Shown here piece after piece: positions 6,737 through 13,613 of a DNA stretch of 14,706 nt (its first letter is position 1; each line of letters opens with the position of its first letter). Under the pieces are notes generated by a model. The model was not told the origin of the DNA and ran no database searches. It worked only from the letters and a program-made list of their open reading frames with translations. A program made the position numbers and the translations under genes. Source of the DNA: an uncultured Eubacteriales bacterium (GTDB taxonomy: Bacteria > Bacillota > Clostridia > UBA1381 > UMGS1253); contig URQR01000029.1 of the NCBI GenBank assembly GCA_900550065.1, positions 1 through 14,706 of the forward strand, read 5' to 3'.

Positions 6737-6781
6737 GCCCTCAGAACCAGCCGTATTTGGCATTTCGGACATTTTTCCGAC

Positions 6782-6803
6782 AAAAAAGTTTGCCTTTGGC
6801 AAA
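6782..6803 (-). terminator. Small hairpin with T-run between luxS and glmM promoters
   Basis: TTTGCC and GGCAAA (6789-6794 with 6798-6803) form a six-base stem. On the minus strand it is followed by C and six Ts, so it could stop leftward antisense transcription before the luxS promoter. The stem is short and the role is uncertain. Confidence 0.35.
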
Positions 6804-6810
6804 AAAATAG

Positions 6811-6839
6811 TTGTATCTAACCATTTCTTATAGTATAAT
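6811..6839 (+). promoter_or_regulatory. Promoter of glmM
   Basis: TTGTAT (6811-6816) and a perfect TATAAT (6834-6839) are 17 bases apart. Transcription should start near 6846, giving a leader of about 140 bases before the TTG start of glmM. The leader is described separately. Confidence 0.8.
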
Positions 6840-6845
6840 AGTCTC

Positions 6846-6988
6846 GAAATCTTTGATTTTGAGCCATTGGAAGAAACCGCTGTCGGGACGCCGTCCCTCC
6901 TCCCGCTATGCGGGAACGCATTTTCTTCGGGCTTGTACACATAAAATAAAAATTGCAATATACGAAATTACATAGGGAGGTTTTATAA
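6846..6988 (+). promoter_or_regulatory. Long 5' leader of glmM with two hairpins
   Basis: The predicted untranslated leader holds two adjacent perfect hairpins: GGGAC/GTCCC (6885-6889 with 6893-6897) and TCCCGC/GCGGGA (6901-6906 with 6910-6915), then an AT-rich tail and the ribosome binding site AGGGAGG (6974-6980). No terminator T-run follows the hairpins and no known riboswitch class is recognised. The rest of the gap, 6737-6810, holds only the small hairpins noted elsewhere. Confidence 0.4.
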
Positions 6989-8344
6989 TTGGGTAGATTA
7001 TTTGGAACGGATGGGGTACGCGGCATCGCAAACAAGGAGCTGACTGCGGATTTAGCGTTCGATTTGGGGCGCGCAGGCGCGATTGTACTGACACAGGAGC
7101 TTGCGCACAAGCCGAAAATCCTTGTCGGCAAGGATACACGTCTGTCCGGTGATATGTTAGAATGCGCGCTGGCGGCGGGCATCTGCTCGACAGGCGCACA
7201 GGTTGTCCTGCTCGGTGTGATTCCGACGCCGGCGGTAGCATATCTTGTGCGCGAATACGGCGCAGATGCCGGCGTTGTTATTTCCGCCTCGCACAACCCG
7301 TTTGAATACAACGGAATCAAATTTTTTAATGGCGAAGGCTATAAGCTCAGCGACAGCGTGGAGGAAAAGATAGAGGAGTTAATTCTTGACACAGAGGGCT
7401 GGGGGATTGAGCTTCCCATTGGAGGCGACATTGGGCACTGTACGCGTGCGGAACATGCAGCGGACGATTATATCAAATTTGCCACCGGCGCAATTGACTG
7501 TAAGCTTGAAGGGCTGCGCCTTTTAGCGGACTGCTCGAACGGCGCTAACTCCGCAATCGCGCCGCGTGCTTTTTCAGAGTTAGGCGCATATGTAGAATGT
7601 CTCAGCGTGGAGCCAGACGGTGTAAATATCAACAAAGACTGCGGTTCTACCCATATTGATAAATTAGAAAAACAAATTGCCGAAAGCGGCAAATTCGACG
7701 TGGGCATTGCCTTTGACGGCGACGCGGACCGGATGCTCGCTGTGGACGAAACGGGCAAGCGTCTGACCGGCGACGAAATTATGCTCATTGTGGGCAAATA
7801 CTTAAAGGAAAACGGAAAGCTCGCAAAGGATACCATTACCGCCACCGTTATGAGCAATCTCGGCTTCTTCTTGGCGGCGGAAAAACTTGGCATCAAGACC
7901 GCCCAGACGGCGGTCGGCGACCGGTATGTACTCGAAGAAATGCTCAAAAGCGGGTATGTGCTCGGCGGAGAAGAATCGGGCCATATTATTTTCTTAGACC
8001 ATAACTCGACGGGTGACGGCCTGCTGTCCGCGCTGCTTCTGCTTGAAGTAATCAAAAAGACAGGCAAGCCGCTTTCCGAGCTGCGTAAAATTGTGACAAT
8101 TTTACCGCAGGTATTAGTCAATGCGCGCGTAAAGAACGAAAACAAGCCGCAGCTGAAAGAAAATAAACAGATTTTAGACGAAATCGCCGCGCTGGAGGCG
8201 GAACTTGCCGGAACCGGGCGCGTACTGATCCGTCCGTCCGGCACAGAACCTGTTGTGCGCGTCATGTTGGAGGGCAGTGATAAAGCGTACCTCGCGCAAA
8301 AGGCACAGGCACTTGCTTCCCTTATCGAGGGCCTGCTTGGCTAA
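6989..8344 (+). CDS. glmM: Phosphoglucosamine mutase
   Basis: A 451-residue cytoplasmic enzyme of normal length that converts glucosamine-6-phosphate to glucosamine-1-phosphate for UDP-GlcNAc and peptidoglycan synthesis. All four signatures of the hexosephosphate mutase family are visible: GTDGVRG (6-12), the phosphoserine loop ISASHNP with Ser101, the magnesium loop DGDADR, the sugar-specificity loop GGEESGH, and the phosphate-binding RPSGTEPVVRVM near the end. Translation starts at a TTG, eight bases after AGGGAGG; no ATG fits, since the conserved MGRLFGTDG starts here. It has its own promoter and leader. Its last 23 bases overlap the convergent DUF2752 gene. Confidence 0.97.
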   Translation: MGRLFGTDGVRGIANKELTADLAFDLGRAGAIVLTQELAHKPKILVGKDTRLSGDMLECALAAGICSTGAQVVLLGVIPTPAVAYLVREYGADAGVVISASHNPFEYNGIKFFNGEGYKLSDSVEEKIEELILDTEGWGIELPIGGDIGHCTRAEHAADDYIKFATGAIDCKLEGLRLLADCSNGANSAIAPRAFSELGAYVECLSVEPDGVNINKDCGSTHIDKLEKQIAESGKFDVGIAFDGDADRMLAVDETGKRLTGDEIMLIVGKYLKENGKLAKDTITATVMSNLGFFLAAEKLGIKTAQTAVGDRYVLEEMLKSGYVLGGEESGHIIFLDHNSTGDGLLSALLLLEVIKKTGKPLSELRKIVTILPQVLVNARVKNENKPQLKENKQILDEIAALEAELAGTGRVLIRPSGTEPVVRVMLEGSDKAYLAQKAQALASLIEGLLG

Positions 8345-8657
8345 ATAGGCGCGGGAGCAATGCGTTCGGGTCAAAGATAAACGGCTCGCATTTGCCCCAT
8401 AGCAGGAAAACACGCAGGGCGAACACAATTAAGTAGACGGCAATCATAAAAAGGCACAAAATCCAAAACGGTTTTGTCGCCTTTTTCCGTTTTATTAGGA
8501 AAAACCAGATTAGGTACAGCAAAAACACATCCGCCAGCAAAAAGAGCGGATGCATCAAAAACGCCTCATAAAAATTGCCTGTAAAAAAGAGCAAGTTTGC
8601 CCGTGTCAGGCCGCATCCCGGGCACGGCAGGCCAAACAAGAACTTAAATACGCACAT
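8322..8657 (-). CDS. DUF2752 small membrane protein (second copy)
   Basis: A 111-residue protein with the DUF2752 core CPGCGLTR at residues 12-19 and two strong hydrophobic segments (about 36-55 and 65-88). It is shorter at the N-terminus than the other DUF2752 protein in this window: the motif comes almost at once, without a leading membrane segment. A GGAGG ribosome binding site lies seven bases before the ATG, which supports this short start. It is a single gene, convergent with glmM and overlapping it by 23 bases, with a candidate promoter of its own. The function of the family is unknown. Confidence 0.8.
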   Translation of the reverse strand: MCVFKFLFGLPCPGCGLTRANLLFFTGNFYEAFLMHPLFLLADVFLLYLIWFFLIKRKKATKPFWILCLFMIAVYLIVFALRVFLLWGKCEPFIFDPNALLPRLFSQAGPR

Positions 8658-8693
8658 ATCGCCGCCTCCAAATAGACAGTTTCACTTGGGTTT

Positions 8694-8722
8694 AGTATAG
8701 CACAAACCGTAAAAAAGCACAA
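8694..8722 (-). promoter_or_regulatory. Candidate promoter of the second DUF2752 gene
   Basis: On the minus strand TTGTGC (8717-8722) and TATACT (8694-8699) are 17 bases apart. The -10 is five of six to consensus, the -35 only three of six. Confidence 0.45.
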
Positions 8723-8749
8723 CAGCATACAGGAATGGGAGGAATCAAA

Positions 8750-9394
8750 ATGAACTTTAACCATATGATTGACCACACAATTTTAAAGGCGGACGCGACC
8801 GAAACGGATGTGATACGCCTTTGTGCTGAGGCGAAGGAATACGGCTTTGCCTCGGTCTGCGTCAATTCGAGCTTTGTCCCGCTCGTACACAAACAGCTTC
8901 TCGGCAGCGGCGTAAAAACCTGCTGTGTGGTGGGGTTTCCGCTCGGCGCAATGTCCACGGCGGCGAAAGCGTTTGAGTCAAAGCAGGCCAGAGCCGACGG
9001 CGCGCAGGAAATCGACATGGTAATACACTTAGGCGCGCTCAAGGATGGCCGTGACAGCTACGTGTTTGACGACATAAAAGCGGTGGTGGACGCGGCAGAC
9101 GGCGCGCTGGTGAAGGTTATCATAGAAACATGCCTGCTGTCGGACACGCAGAAGGTGCGCGCATGTGAGCTTGCGGTGCGTGCTGGCGCACAATTTGTCA
9201 AGACTTCGACCGGCTTTGGTCCGGGCGGCGCAGCCGTACACGATGTTGCCCTGATGCGCAAAACGGTCGGGCCGGACATTGGGGTAAAGGCCTCCGGCGG
9301 TATCCGTACACGACAGGACGCGCTCGACATGATTCACGCCGGCGCAACCCGTCTTGGCACAAGCGCGGGCGCAGCCCTGTGCGGCGGGCAGTAA
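8750..9394 (+). CDS. deoC: Deoxyribose-phosphate aldolase
   Basis: A 214-residue cytoplasmic class I aldolase that splits 2-deoxyribose-5-phosphate into acetaldehyde and glyceraldehyde-3-phosphate in deoxynucleoside breakdown. The catalytic set is present: Asp89 in EIDMV, the Schiff-base Lys151 in FVKTSTGF, and the proton-relay Lys180 in GVKASGGIR. The usual 'EIDMVINVGALK' reads EIDMVIHLGALK, so the normal Asn is His92; this is a change next to the active-site strand whose effect is unknown. The start at 8750 lies six bases after GGGAGGA; an ATG at 8735 overlaps that site. No deoA, deoB or deoD lies beside it. A LysR gene follows 39 bases later with no terminator seen, so they may share a transcript. 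Confidence 0.95.
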   Translation: MNFNHMIDHTILKADATETDVIRLCAEAKEYGFASVCVNSSFVPLVHKQLLGSGVKTCCVVGFPLGAMSTAAKAFESKQARADGAQEIDMVIHLGALKDGRDSYVFDDIKAVVDAADGALVKVIIETCLLSDTQKVRACELAVRAGAQFVKTSTGFGPGGAAVHDVALMRKTVGPDIGVKASGGIRTRQDALDMIHAGATRLGTSAGAALCGGQ

Positions 9395-9433
9395 ATAGGA
9401 TAGAGTTATAAAAAACACGGCGAGGTGAAACGG

Positions 9434-10324
9434 ATGGAACTGCGTGTACTGAATTACTTTTTAGCAGTTGCAAGAGAGGAAAACATCACAAAAGCGGCCC
9501 AATCTCTGCATATTACGCAGCCGACGCTGTCGAGGCAGCTTGCACATCTGGAGGAGGAATTGGGCGTAAAGCTGTTCCGGCGCAGCAGCCACAATATTGT
9601 TTTAACAGCGGATGGAATGATTTTAAAACGGCGGGCGCAGGAAATGCTATCCCTTGCCGAAAAGACGAAAAAAGATTTGCTCCGCCACGAGGAGGCGCTT
9701 ACGGGCGAGCTTGCGCTCGGAAGCGGTGAATTTGAGTCCACATATTTTTTATCAGAGCTTATCAATTCATTTCAACAAAAGCACCCTCTCGTCCGATATA
9801 AAATTTACAGCGGAAACAGCCAAAATATACAGGATTACATTGAGCGAGGGCTTCTCGATATCGGTCTTATGACAGAGCCGATCGACATTCGTAAATACGA
9901 CTTTATCCCGATTCCGCAAATGGAAACATGGGGCGTATTTGTGAAAGCAGACTCCGATTTAGCAAGCAAGGCCTTCGTCACACCGGAGGATTTAATCGGC
10001 CGCCCGCTCATCTCAAGTGACGGAGACATTGTGGAAAGAAGCATCAAGCAATGGTTCGGTGGCTGTAAAGACCGGCTGAATATTACGCTAACGGGAAACC
10101 TGCTGTACAATCTTGCAGTAATGGCAATGAACGACATCGGTGGGGTAATTGGGATTCACTTGCGCTGTACATATGAAAACCTACGCTTCATCCCTCTTTC
10201 CCCTCCTTTAGAATTCAAAACGGCGCTCGCATGGAAAAAAGAACAGGTTTTTTCTCCTACAACCGCTGCATTTATTGAACATGCAAGAGCATGCGTAAAA
10301 AGCATTTCTGTCGATAGTTTATAA
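9434..10324 (+). CDS. LysR-family transcriptional regulator
   Basis: A 296-residue LysR-type regulator. Residues 1-60 form the winged helix, opening MELRVLNYFLAVAREENITK with the recognition segment AAQSLHITQPTLSRQLAHLE. A linker helix follows to about 85, then the periplasmic-binding-protein-like effector domain (about 88-290, starting GELALGSGE). The start at 9434 follows GAGGTGA by five bases; the GTG at 9425 lies inside that site. LysR proteins usually control a divergent neighbour, but here every nearby gene points the same way. The redox cluster downstream has its own promoter right after this gene, so it is the likeliest target, by position only. The effector is unknown. Confidence 0.92.
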   Translation: MELRVLNYFLAVAREENITKAAQSLHITQPTLSRQLAHLEEELGVKLFRRSSHNIVLTADGMILKRRAQEMLSLAEKTKKDLLRHEEALTGELALGSGEFESTYFLSELINSFQQKHPLVRYKIYSGNSQNIQDYIERGLLDIGLMTEPIDIRKYDFIPIPQMETWGVFVKADSDLASKAFVTPEDLIGRPLISSDGDIVERSIKQWFGGCKDRLNITLTGNLLYNLAVMAMNDIGGVIGIHLRCTYENLRFIPLSPPLEFKTALAWKKEQVFSPTTAAFIEHARACVKSISVDSL

Positions 10325-10328
10325 GTAT

Positions 10329-10357
10329 TGGACATATAGAATCATTGGAGATAGAAT
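10329..10357 (+). promoter_or_regulatory. Candidate promoter of the flavodoxin operon
   Basis: TGGACA (10329-10334) and TAGAAT (10352-10357) are 17 bases apart, each five of six to the sigma-A consensus. It begins four bases after the lysR stop. The -10 overlaps the left arm of the dyad at 10355-10387. Confidence 0.55.
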
Positions 10358-10390
10358 ATAGGTGTTCCTACATGGAGCGCCTATATTTTT
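10355..10390 (+). terminator. Hairpin after lysR; terminator and/or operator
   Basis: AATATAGGTG (10355-10364) pairs with CGCCTATATT (10378-10387) over ten bases with one wobble, followed by a T-run to 10390. It fits a lysR terminator. It also overlaps the -10 of the flavodoxin promoter and its arms form a dyad such as LysR proteins bind, so an operator role is equally possible. Confidence 0.6.
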
Positions 10391-10440
10391 ATACAAGAAA
10401 GGCACATGACAATAAAGTAATCAATAAGGAGGAATGTATT

Positions 10441-10917
10441 ATGTCAAAAAGACTTGTAGCTTATTTTTCTGCCAGCGGCGTGACAAAAGCCGCCGCCGAA
10501 CGGTTAGCAAAGGCAGCCGGAGCGGACCTGTTTGAAATCAAGCCTGCCCTCCCCTATACCGACGCTGACTTGGATTGGACAAATAAGAAGAGCCGAAGCT
10601 CTGTGGAAATGAACAACCCTTCTTCCCGCCCGGAAATTGCACAGCGGCTCGGCGATATGGAACAATACGATACGGTTTTTCTCGGTTTTCCAATCTGGTG
10701 GTATGTTGCGCCTACAATTATTAACACATTTTTGGAAAGCTATGACTTTTCAAATAAAACAATTATTCCCTTTGCCACCTCCGGCGGCAGCGGCTTTGGG
10801 AAAACGGTGGACGTATTAAAGCCGCTTTGTGCAAAGTCGGTCAATTGGCTGCCCGGAAAACTGTTAAACCGGGTTTCTGAAAAAGAGCTAACGGACTGGC
10901 TCATTGGGATTAGTTAA
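10441..10917 (+). CDS. Small flavodoxin (flavodoxin_4 type)
   Basis: A 158-residue cytoplasmic flavodoxin with no signal peptide. The FMN phosphate loop is YFSASGVTK (residues 8-16). The isoalloxazine-contacting loops are FPIWWYVAP (83-91) and FATSGGSGFG (111-120). This matches the short flavodoxin_4 family common in gut Clostridia. It should carry one or two electrons bound to FMN; its partner is not identifiable. The start at 10441 follows a near-perfect AAGGAGGA; the longer upstream frame crosses the lysR terminator and is rejected. It is followed after 55 bases, without a terminator, by a lipoprotein that contains a related flavodoxin domain. Confidence 0.9.
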   Translation: MSKRLVAYFSASGVTKAAAERLAKAAGADLFEIKPALPYTDADLDWTNKKSRSSVEMNNPSSRPEIAQRLGDMEQYDTVFLGFPIWWYVAPTIINTFLESYDFSNKTIIPFATSGGSGFGKTVDVLKPLCAKSVNWLPGKLLNRVSEKELTDWLIGIS

Positions 10918-10972
10918 ACAGTCCTGTAAAAACCCACTTTATTGTAAGAAATTAACATAGGAGGTTACAAAA

Positions 10973-12379
10973 ATGAAAAAAACAATATCACTCGTTTTAT
11001 CCATTGTTCTGCTGCTCAGCCTTACGCTGACAGGCTGTGCAGCAGGGGAAACAGCCGCACCGGAAAAGGACGGCATACCGGAAAAAGACGGCATGGATAT
11101 TATTTTACAAATTGGCAGCCCCATGATGACAGTAGACGGAGTCGAAAAAGAAATCGATCCCGGCAGAGACACAGTCCCAATCGTCGTAGACGACCGCACC
11201 CTCGTGCCGATCCGTGCTATTGTGGAAGAAATGGGCGGCAGCGTCGAGTGGGAGGAAGCGGCCCAGACAGTAAGCCTGATTTATGCCGATGACGCGATTC
11301 GTCTGACAATTGACAGCGAGACGGCATATTTCAACGGCGAGGTCCATACGCTTGACGTCGCGCCCACAGTCATAGGCGACCGTACGATGCTTCCTATCCG
11401 CTTCGTTGCGGAACGCTTTCGCTTTGCGGTCAATTGGAATGAAGCGGCGCAAACAATCACCATAACAAAAATGGCTGCGCCTACGCCGGAAGAACCCACA
11501 GTCACAAGTGCGCCCCGCGTGTTAGCTGTCTATTTTTCCGCTACAGGAAACACAAAGTCGCTTGCTGAAAAAATAGCAGCAGCGTCGGAAGCCGATTTAT
11601 ATGAGCTTGTGCCGGAAGCTCCGTATACAAGTGAAGATTTGAATTACAGCAATGATGCCTGCCGTGCAAATCTCGAACAGCAGGACGAAAACGCAAGACC
11701 GGCCCTAACGCCGCTTACAGTAAATTTAGACGATTACGATACAATACTTCTCGGTTACCCAATCTGGTGGGGCACACTGCCAAAAATAATTTACACGTTT
11801 GCTGAAACGTATGACTTGTCGGGAAAGACGATTCTGCCGTTCTGTACCTCCGGCGGCAGCACAATCACAAGCTCAGTCTCGGCGCTTGGAGCCCTGTGCC
11901 CGAACAGTACGGTAAAAGAGGGCTTTCGCGGAACAGGCGCCACGACCGACGCACAGATAAAACAATGGCTGGACGAAAACGACTTTCCCGCACAGGGCAG
12001 CAACGCCCCTGACGCGGCGCAAAACCAAACGCTGAACATACAGATAGGGGAAACCGTATTTACTGCAACCCTTGTCGAGAACTCCTCCACTGCGGCGCTG
12101 AAAGAGTTGCTTGCACAGGGCCCGCTTACGATAGAAATGCATGATTACGGCAATTTTGAAAAGGTGGGCCCTCTCGGTACGGATTTGCCGCGAAACGACG
12201 AACAAATTACAACCGAACCGGGCGACTTGATTCTGTATCAAGGAAATTCTTTTGTCATTTACTATGACACAAACTCTTGGAATTTTACAAGGATTGGGAA
12301 AATCAATAACGCTACGCAAGCGGAATTAAAGGAGGTCCTCGGCAGCGGGGATGTGACGGTTACGCTGTCAATAAAATAA
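10973..12379 (+). CDS. Three-domain lipoprotein: CuAO-N-like / flavodoxin / cyclophilin-like
   Basis: A 468-residue secreted lipoprotein. The signal peptide ends in the lipobox LTGC (Cys22). Residues 45-167 match the copper amine oxidase N-terminal-like domain of Firmicutes surface proteins, with two copies of a 'DDRTLVPIRA'/'GDRTMLPIRF' motif followed by W-x(4)-AAQT. Residues 182-337 are a flavodoxin: FMN loop YFSATGNTK (187-195), YPIWWGTLP (262-270) and CTSGGSTITS (291-300). Residues 353-468 resemble a cyclophilin-like fold domain (motifs LLAQGPLTIEMHDYGNFEK and GDLILYQGN). The signal peptide has no twin arginine, so it should leave by Sec unfolded and bind FMN outside. The flavodoxin part is clearly related to the upstream cytoplasmic flavodoxin. 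The ribosome binding site AGGAGGT is strong. Function is unproven; extracellular electron transfer is a guess. Confidence 0.85.
   Translation: MKKTISLVLSIVLLLSLTLTGCAAGETAAPEKDGIPEKDGMDIILQIGSPMMTVDGVEKEIDPGRDTVPIVVDDRTLVPIRAIVEEMGGSVEWEEAAQTVSLIYADDAIRLTIDSETAYFNGEVHTLDVAPTVIGDRTMLPIRFVAERFRFAVNWNEAAQTITITKMAAPTPEEPTVTSAPRVLAVYFSATGNTKSLAEKIAAASEADLYELVPEAPYTSEDLNYSNDACRANLEQQDENARPALTPLTVNLDDYDTILLGYPIWWGTLPKIIYTFAETYDLSGKTILPFCTSGGSTITSSVSALGALCPNSTVKEGFRGTGATTDAQIKQWLDENDFPAQGSNAPDAAQNQTLNIQIGETVFTATLVENSSTAALKELLAQGPLTIEMHDYGNFEKVGPLGTDLPRNDEQITTEPGDLILYQGNSFVIYYDTNSWNFTRIGKINNATQAELKEVLGSGDVTVTLSIK
11060..11095 (+). repeat. 18-bp in-frame tandem duplication in the lipoprotein linker
   Basis: Two 18-base units (11060-11077 and 11078-11095) differ at two positions and encode PEKDGI and PEKDGM. 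They sit between the lipidation site and the first domain, so copy number would set tether length. Confidence 0.8.
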
Positions 12380-12401
12380 AGCAGAAAAGGAGAGATTCCA
12401 T

Positions 12402-13151
12402 ATGGTAAAACAAACAGCAGGAAGGGACAGCTTGGGCGACTTTGCGCCGAAATTTGCCGCGCTGAACGACGACGTTTTGTTCGGTGAGGTATGGGTGAGA
12501 GAGGATCAGCTTTCCTTAAAACTGCGTTCTATTCTTACAGTCAGCGCTCTTGTCAGCAAAGGGCTGATAGACAGCTCATTTCGGTATCATTTGGAAACAG
12601 CAAAAAAGAACGGCGTTACAAAAACAGAAATGGCGGAAATTCTAACGCATCTTGCATTCTATGCGGGCTGGCCGAACGCATGGGCGGCGTTTCGTACCGC
12701 AAAAGAAGTTTATCAAGATGAAGGCTGTGCGGAGGCCGTGCACGGCGGTATGTTTGGCTTGGGCGTGCCAAACAACGCCTTTGCACAGTATTTTGTAGGA
12801 AACAGCTATTTAAAGCCGCTGACAAATCCACAGGAAACAGTATTTATCGCAAATGTGACCTTTGAACCGGGATGCCGCAACAATTGGCATATTCACCACG
12901 CGGAAAAAGGCGGCGGGCAGCTTCTTCTTTGTGTAGACGGTGAGGGCTGGTATCAAGAAGAAGGAAAGGCAGCGCGAAGCCTAAAACCGGGGGATGTTGT
13001 CACAATTCCGGCGGAGGTAAAGCATTGGCACGGCGCAAAGGCGGACTGTTGGTTTTCTCATTTGGCGGTCGAGTGCCCGGGCGAGGACACCTCGAACGAG
13101 TGGCTGGAGCCGGTGGAGGATGCAATGTATTACGCTTTGGAATCAGTTTAA
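12402..13151 (+). CDS. Carboxymuconolactone decarboxylase-like / cupin fusion protein
   Basis: A 249-residue cytoplasmic protein with two domains. Residues 10-107 form a carboxymuconolactone decarboxylase-like (AhpD-like) helical domain with the family segment TKTEMAEILTHLAFYAGWPN; the CxxC of true AhpD is absent, so disulfide chemistry is unlikely. Residues 145-228 form a cupin with likely metal ligands in HIHH (His163, His165) and KHWHGA (His208, His210). This fusion is common in Clostridia and is often found near flavodoxins, aldo-keto reductases and LysR genes, but its substrate is not known. The ribosome binding site AAGGAGAG lies seven bases before the ATG. It is the last gene of the flavodoxin operon, 22 bases after the lipoprotein gene. 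Confidence 0.88.
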   Translation: MVKQTAGRDSLGDFAPKFAALNDDVLFGEVWVREDQLSLKLRSILTVSALVSKGLIDSSFRYHLETAKKNGVTKTEMAEILTHLAFYAGWPNAWAAFRTAKEVYQDEGCAEAVHGGMFGLGVPNNAFAQYFVGNSYLKPLTNPQETVFIANVTFEPGCRNNWHIHHAEKGGGQLLLCVDGEGWYQEEGKAARSLKPGDVVTIPAEVKHWHGAKADCWFSHLAVECPGEDTSNEWLEPVEDAMYYALESV

Positions 13152-13202
13152 TCGTAACACATAGGAAAAATTTATCTTTTTTACTAATTATCTTAAAATA
13201 AG

Positions 13203-13236
13203 AAAAACCGCTCTATCATTGGATAGAGCGGTTTTT
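13203..13236. terminator. Bidirectional terminator between redox operon and tRNA genes
   Basis: Arms 13203-13217 and 13222-13236 form a perfect 15-bp stem with an ATTG loop, with A-run and T-run at the ends. It ends the rightward operon and, on the minus strand, begins exactly at the last base of the tRNA-Ser CCA end. Confidence 0.92.
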
Positions 13237-13327
13237 GGCGGAGAAGGAGGGATTCGAACCCTCGCGCCGCGTTAACGACCTACACCCTTAGCAGGGGCGC
13301 CTCTTCGGCCTACTTGAGTACTTCTCC
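13236..13327 (-). tRNA. tRNA-Ser(GCU)
   Basis: A 92-base class II tRNA. The acceptor arms are GGAGAAG and CTTCTCC, with discriminator G and an encoded CCA (13236-13238). The anticodon loop is CTGCTAA (anticodon GCT, reading AGC and AGU) on the stem CGCCC/GGGTG. A long variable arm, expected for serine, and a T-loop TTCGAAT are present. It is second in a tandem pair and abuts the terminator hairpin with no spacer. Confidence 0.96.
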
Positions 13328-13349
13328 GAATTTAAAAAATATAAAATTG

Positions 13350-13436
13350 TGGCGGAGAGGAAGAGATTCGAACTCTTGGCACTTGCGTGTCACTGGTTTT
13401 CAAGACCAGCTCCTTAAACCACTCGGACACCTCTCC
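13350..13436 (-). tRNA. tRNA-Ser(UGA)
   Basis: An 87-base class II tRNA. The acceptor arms are GGAGAGG and CCTCTCC, with discriminator G and an encoded CCA (13350-13352). The anticodon stem is CTGGT/ACCAG with loop CTTGAAA (anticodon TGA, reading UCN codons), then a long variable arm and T-loop TTCGAAT. It is the first of two serine tRNAs and lies 22 bases upstream of the other. Confidence 0.96.
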
Positions 13437-13467
13437 ACACCTCGCCTCTCATGCGACTGCGAGTAAT

Positions 13468-13496
13468 AGTTTACCACATACCGCCAATGTTGTCAA
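13468..13496 (-). promoter_or_regulatory. Promoter of the tRNA-Ser pair
   Basis: On the minus strand a perfect TTGACA (13491-13496) and TAAACT (13468-13473, four of six) are 17 bases apart. Transcription should start about 25 bases before the first tRNA. Confidence 0.75.
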
Positions 13497-13568
13497 TAAA
13501 AAAATAATAAATTACAGCGCCATTTTTTGTGACTTCTGTGCCTAAGCGTCTAATTTTACTTTCCATAG

Positions 13569-13576
13569 CATATACT
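13569..13576 (+). promoter_or_regulatory. Candidate sigma-E/K-like -10 of the M23 peptidase gene
   Basis: CATATACT fits the -10 consensus of Bacillus mother-cell sigma-E promoters (CATAYAMT). Thirteen bases upstream TCTAATT (13549-13555) matches five of seven positions of the -35 consensus. No good sigma-A promoter is seen in the gap 13497-13613. The evidence is weak because the motifs are short. Confidence 0.3.
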
Positions 13577-13613
13577 TATTACTGTTTATTATGCGTGATG
13601 GACAGGTGATTGG

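Noticed and set aside
6846..6988. glmS-type ribozyme or T-box in the glmM leader
   Set aside because: Neither a glmS core nor the T-box consensus (TGGNACCGCG) is seen, and glmS ribozymes belong to glmS, not glmM.
6638..7320. Minus-strand open frames across the luxS-glmM gap and the glmM start
   Set aside because: They cross two promoters and the glmM ribosome binding site and show no recognisable domain.
7468..8265. Long minus-strand open frame inside glmM
   Set aside because: It is antisense to an enzyme with all signatures intact, is low-complexity and rich in Ser/Pro, and has no family motif.
10345..10440. Upstream extension of the flavodoxin
   Set aside because: It would translate through the lysR terminator hairpin; the strong AAGGAGGA and the flavodoxin N-terminus fix the start at 10441.
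12402..12720. AhpD-type peroxidase partner
   Set aside because: The CMD domain lacks the CxxC pair needed for AhpD chemistry.
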